This document shows, in pieces, positions 11,186 through 13,354 of a DNA stretch of 13,354 nt (positions are counted from its first letter, which is position 1; every line of letters starts with the position of its first letter). The translations under genes were made by a program, and so were the position numbers. The DNA is taken from the NCBI GenBank assembly GCA_029259975.1, contig JAJDEE010000232.1, forward strand, positions 1 to 13,354, written 5' to 3'. This DNA is from Planctomycetota bacterium (GTDB taxonomy: Bacteria > Planctomycetota > Planctomycetia > Pirellulales > Lacipirellulaceae). The notes under the pieces were generated by a model. That model ran no database searches and was not told the origin of the DNA. It saw only the letters and a program-made list of their open reading frames with translations.

Positions 11186-12391
11186 CTACCTAGCCGGCAA
11201 CTTTTCAAACTCGTACTCATGCCCGCGATCGCGAATCACGTGCGCTTTGATGATTTTGTCGGGCGCCGGCTTGGGGCCACGGCTGTTGGGGTCACGACGC
11301 TTGAGCGAGGATGCTGCGTCCATGCCCTCAATCACTCGACCAAACACGGTGTGCTTGCCGTCGAGATAGCTGGTCGGTACAAACGTCAAGAAAAACTGCG
11401 AACCTCCAGTATTGCGACCCGCGTGGGCCATGCTCATGCTGCCGCGAAAGTGTTTACGGTAATTAGCTTCATAACATTCACAACGAATGCTATACCCCGG
11501 CCCGCCACTACCGGTACCCTGCGGATCGCCGCCCTGGGCCATAAACGCTGGCAGCACTCGATGAAAGATGACGCCATCGTAGAACCCCGATTTGACAAGA
11601 GTAACAAAATTAGCGACTGCTTGCGGCGCTTCGTTTTCGAAGAGTTCGAGAGTGATGTCACCGCGTGTCGTGTGAAATTTTACGCGTGGCAGGTTGTCGG
11701 CGGCGGCTTCTTGTGCGCGGAGGCGATGCTCTTTTTGCCATGTTTGATGGGTTGCTGGTAATGCCTCGCTTTGCGATTTTGCCAATTGCCAAACGCGATT
11801 GAGTGGATCGCCTTGCCCCTTTCCAGGCGGGCGAATGCCCAACAGGCCTGCATTTCGTGCTTGGCCAAAATACTGCTCTGCCAAAGCAAAATCGTTGAGA
11901 TTGAACGCACTGACGCCGCCCCACAGCCACAGCTCTTTGGCTGTATTGCCGAGTCCCGCGTCGAGCATCGACTTGATTAGCGGCAGCGCCTTTTCGTATT
12001 GGTCGCCCCCATCGCCCTTGGCATCACCAGCGACATAAAAACCGGCAATCGCGATGAGCGTGTTGTTGATGCCCGAATCGTTGTCTAGCCCGGCCCGATG
12101 TGCGTCAAGCCCGGCGGTGACAATTTTGTCGACCATGCCCTCGATCTGCTCAGTCAGCTCATCAACCTCATAGTCGATTTTGCCACGGCCTTTCTTGCCC
12201 GAGCCTTTTTCTTGGGTCTTTTTTTGGAGTTGGACGTACAAATCCATCCACTGCTTTTGGAGCTGTTCAAACACCTGTTTTGCAGCAGTAGCAGCCGGAC
12301 TGACAGCTTTCGCAGCAGCGGGTGCTTGAGCGGACGAAGTTGAAACCTGCGTCGTCACCAGCAACAGAAAAATCAAAATCCAGCGAAACAT
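11186..12391 (-). CDS. Secreted cyclophilin-type peptidylprolyl cis-trans isomerase
   Basis: This enzyme interconverts cis and trans Xaa-Pro bonds during folding, here outside the cytoplasmic membrane. ATG 12391 gives 401 aa and is preceded by GAGG at a 9-nt spacing; the ATG at 12406 would add five residues without a ribosome site. MFRWILIFLLLVTT...SSAQA is a clear signal peptide, cleaved near residue 23. Residues about 30-100 form a Lys/Gln-rich helical stretch and about 130-185 resemble a TPR-like helical pair. The cyclophilin domain covers about 236-388, with FHRVLPAFMAQGGDP (Arg278, Phe283, Met284, Gln286), GGSQFFLTF and DGKHTVFG (His347), so the catalytic pocket is kept. A CEC pair (Cys304, Cys306) lies in a loop between GGPGYS and the SMAHAG motif. 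The long N-terminal extension is unusual for simple bacterial cyclophilins; I infer a partner-binding role. Confidence 0.93.
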   Translation of the reverse strand: MFRWILIFLLLVTTQVSTSSAQAPAAAKAVSPAATAAKQVFEQLQKQWMDLYVQLQKKTQEKGSGKKGRGKIDYEVDELTEQIEGMVDKIVTAGLDAHRAGLDNDSGINNTLIAIAGFYVAGDAKGDGGDQYEKALPLIKSMLDAGLGNTAKELWLWGGVSAFNLNDFALAEQYFGQARNAGLLGIRPPGKGQGDPLNRVWQLAKSQSEALPATHQTWQKEHRLRAQEAAADNLPRVKFHTTRGDITLELFENEAPQAVANFVTLVKSGFYDGVIFHRVLPAFMAQGGDPQGTGSGGPGYSIRCECYEANYRKHFRGSMSMAHAGRNTGGSQFFLTFVPTSYLDGKHTVFGRVIEGMDAASSLKRRDPNSRGPKPAPDKIIKAHVIRDRGHEYEFEKLPAR

Positions 12392-12400
12392 GGGAGACAA

Positions 12401-12404
12401 CCTC
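12401..12404 (-). promoter_or_regulatory. Shine-Dalgarno site that decides the isomerase start
   Basis: GAGG on the minus strand lies 9 nt upstream of the ATG at 12391. It overlaps the alternative ATG at 12406 and so favours the downstream start. Few genes in this window have a recognisable site. Confidence 0.5.
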
Positions 12405-12471
12405 ATAAAACGTGGTACTCAGAATAATTGGCGCGTCACGACGCCGAAGGAGGCTAACGCAGCAGACCAAT

Positions 12472-12520
12472 CCTATTGTCCAAGGCCCTTGCAGTCCATA
12501 TCGAAGGGCCTTCCAATAGG
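12472..12520. repeat. Two-tier hairpin in the divergent intergenic region
   Basis: The outer arms CCTATTG (12472-12478) and CAATAGG (12514-12520) pair perfectly over 7 bp. The inner arms AAGGCCCTT (12482-12490) and AAGGGCCTT (12504-12512) pair perfectly over 9 bp. An internal loop of 3 and 1 nt separates the tiers, and the apical loop has 13 nt. It lies between the divergent isomerase and rsmD genes. No T-run follows on either strand. It may be a 5'-leader structure, an operator pair or an old repeat. Confidence 0.6.
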
Positions 12521-12523
12521 GAA

Positions 12524-12602
12524 CTGCCGATGAACGCGAATGGGCGCAGAGTTTGGTTGGGGGCATTATTTACCATCTGCGCAAATTTGCGTCCCTCTGC
12601 GA
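12524..12602. repeat. Degenerate inverted repeat upstream of rsmD
   Basis: Arms 12524-12550 and 12576-12602 match as reverse complements at 19 of 27 positions by my hand alignment, around a 25-nt spacer. The best-kept ends are GCGCAGA and TCTGCGC. The right arm contains a perfect 12-bp palindrome, CGCAAATTTGCG (12580-12591). The texture (GATGAACGC, GGGCGCAGA) resembles a widely scattered bacterial repeat type that I recall but could not check. It ends 48 bp before the rsmD ATG and may overlap its promoter. Confidence 0.5.
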
Positions 12603-12650
12603 TTCTTTGGGTTCACGCGCAAGAAATCAACTTCCTACGAAACTCGGATT

Positions 12651-13280
12651 ATGGCAAAACGAAAAGGAAAGCATGACCTTCAGCAAGAATCCACCGAGCT
12701 GCGCATCATCGGCGGGCACTTTCGTGGCAGCAAGCTCACCTATCATGGCGACGCCGTCACGCGCCCGATGAAGGAACGCGTTCGCGAGGCGCTATTTAAT
12801 TTGGTTAGCGTGGAAACCAAAGGCAAACACGCAATCGACCTGTTTGCTGGCACGGGCGCTTTAGGATTAGAGGCACTCAGTCGCGGAGCAGACAGCGCCA
12901 CGTTCATCGAAAAACATATTCCGACCGCACGCGTGGTCGAACAGAATATCGCAGCCTTGGGCGTCGAAGATCGCACCGAGCTGTTGATGACCAGCGCGTT
13001 TCTGTGGGGGAAACGCGACCTGCCAAATGCGGGATCAGAAATTCCGTGGCTTGTGTTTTGTTCTCCGCCCTACGCGTTTTTCGTCGACCGGCAGGACGAA
13101 ATGCTGTCGCTAATCACCGACATGCTGAAATATGCTCCAGCGGGGAGTATTTTTATGGTGGAAGCCGACGAACGGTTTGATTTCGACTTGCTACCTGGCG
13201 GCGCGCGAAAAGAAAAACGCGGCGCGGGCTGGGACGTGCGCACCTATTACCCAGCAGTGGTTGGGGTCTGGCGAACGTAA
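12651..13280 (+). CDS. rsmD: 16S rRNA (guanine-N2)-methyltransferase RsmD
   Basis: RsmD methylates G966 (E. coli numbering) of 16S rRNA on the small ribosomal subunit, using S-adenosylmethionine. ATG 12651 gives 209 aa, close to the family length; an upstream in-frame extension to 12540 runs through repeat DNA. The N-terminal block LRIIGGHFRGSKL (17-29) and RPMKERVREALFN (38-50) are RsmD signatures. Motif I is DLFAGTGALGLEALSRGA (63-80), followed by FIEK (85-88) with the expected acidic residue. Motif IV is SPPY (138-141) instead of the usual D/N-PP-Y/F, an odd substitution at the catalytic position. The final YYPAVVGVWR resembles the family C-terminus. It is divergent from the isomerase gene. 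A small upstream GGATT is the only ribosome-site candidate. Confidence 0.94.
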   Translation: MAKRKGKHDLQQESTELRIIGGHFRGSKLTYHGDAVTRPMKERVREALFNLVSVETKGKHAIDLFAGTGALGLEALSRGADSATFIEKHIPTARVVEQNIAALGVEDRTELLMTSAFLWGKRDLPNAGSEIPWLVFCSPPYAFFVDRQDEMLSLITDMLKYAPAGSIFMVEADERFDFDLLPGGARKEKRGAGWDVRTYYPAVVGVWRT

Positions 13281-13354
13281 AAAGCTACTCGTTTAGGACG
13301 AGAAATGATTACTCAAAGTGGAATAACGATAAACGCAGTTGCTCTCGGTGAGGC
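13281..13354. other. Tail of window after rsmD
   Basis: These 74 bp hold no supported gene. A 5-bp stem with a 5-nt loop (13288-13302, CTCGT/ACGAG) follows the rsmD stop but has no T-run, so I do not call it a terminator. Confidence 0.3.

Noticed and set aside
13288..13302. Terminator after rsmD
   Set aside because: Only a 5-bp stem and no T-run.

Overview
The window looks like the chromosome of a planctomycete, probably of the Pirellulales type. This is an inference from protein style and not a database result. The signs are a secreted cyclophilin with a long N-terminal extension, an RsmD with an SPPY motif, a glutamine-rich CxxC protein with an LPKSRREHNQEYF-type tail, weak Shine-Dalgarno sites and moderate GC. 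I see no tRNA, rRNA, CRISPR array, phage gene or transposase gene.

Layout, left to right. Positions 1-633 (+) hold the 3' part of a coiled-coil, CxxC-rich protein. Positions 762-3002 (+) hold a large exported protein of unknown function. The convergent gap that follows carries a perfect 29-bp inverted repeat (3055-3117). A long minus-strand block then runs, in transcription order, as a secreted cyclophilin-type peptidylprolyl isomerase (12391-11186), a LysR-type regulator (10897-9950), gltB (9803-5112) and gltD (4766-3174). On the plus strand, rsmD (12651-13280) is divergent from the isomerase gene.

The metabolic core is GltB plus GltD, the two subunits of NADPH-dependent glutamate synthase. 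GltB carries out glutamine hydrolysis and FMN-linked glutamate formation, and GltD supplies electrons. The LysR gene just upstream is a plausible but unproven regulator of gltBD. The gltB leader can be drawn as a branched RNA with a competing pairing.

The most unusual part is a 302-bp element (4809-5110) between gltB and gltD. Its ends are 37-bp inverted repeats matching at 36 of 37 positions. Each arm contains three tandem 8-nt units, CGCWAAGR. Inside is a 65-codon GxxExxY-family reading frame whose nuclease core appears to have been deleted in frame. The element starts one base after the gltB stop codon. Two gene-less inverted repeats, the perfect hairpin at 3055-3117 and a decayed one at 12524-12602, have a similar short-period GC/A texture. 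I propose that all three belong to a family of GxxExxY-associated terminal-inverted-repeat elements, with the two gene-less ones as solo copies. This is inference from one window and needs a genome-wide search.
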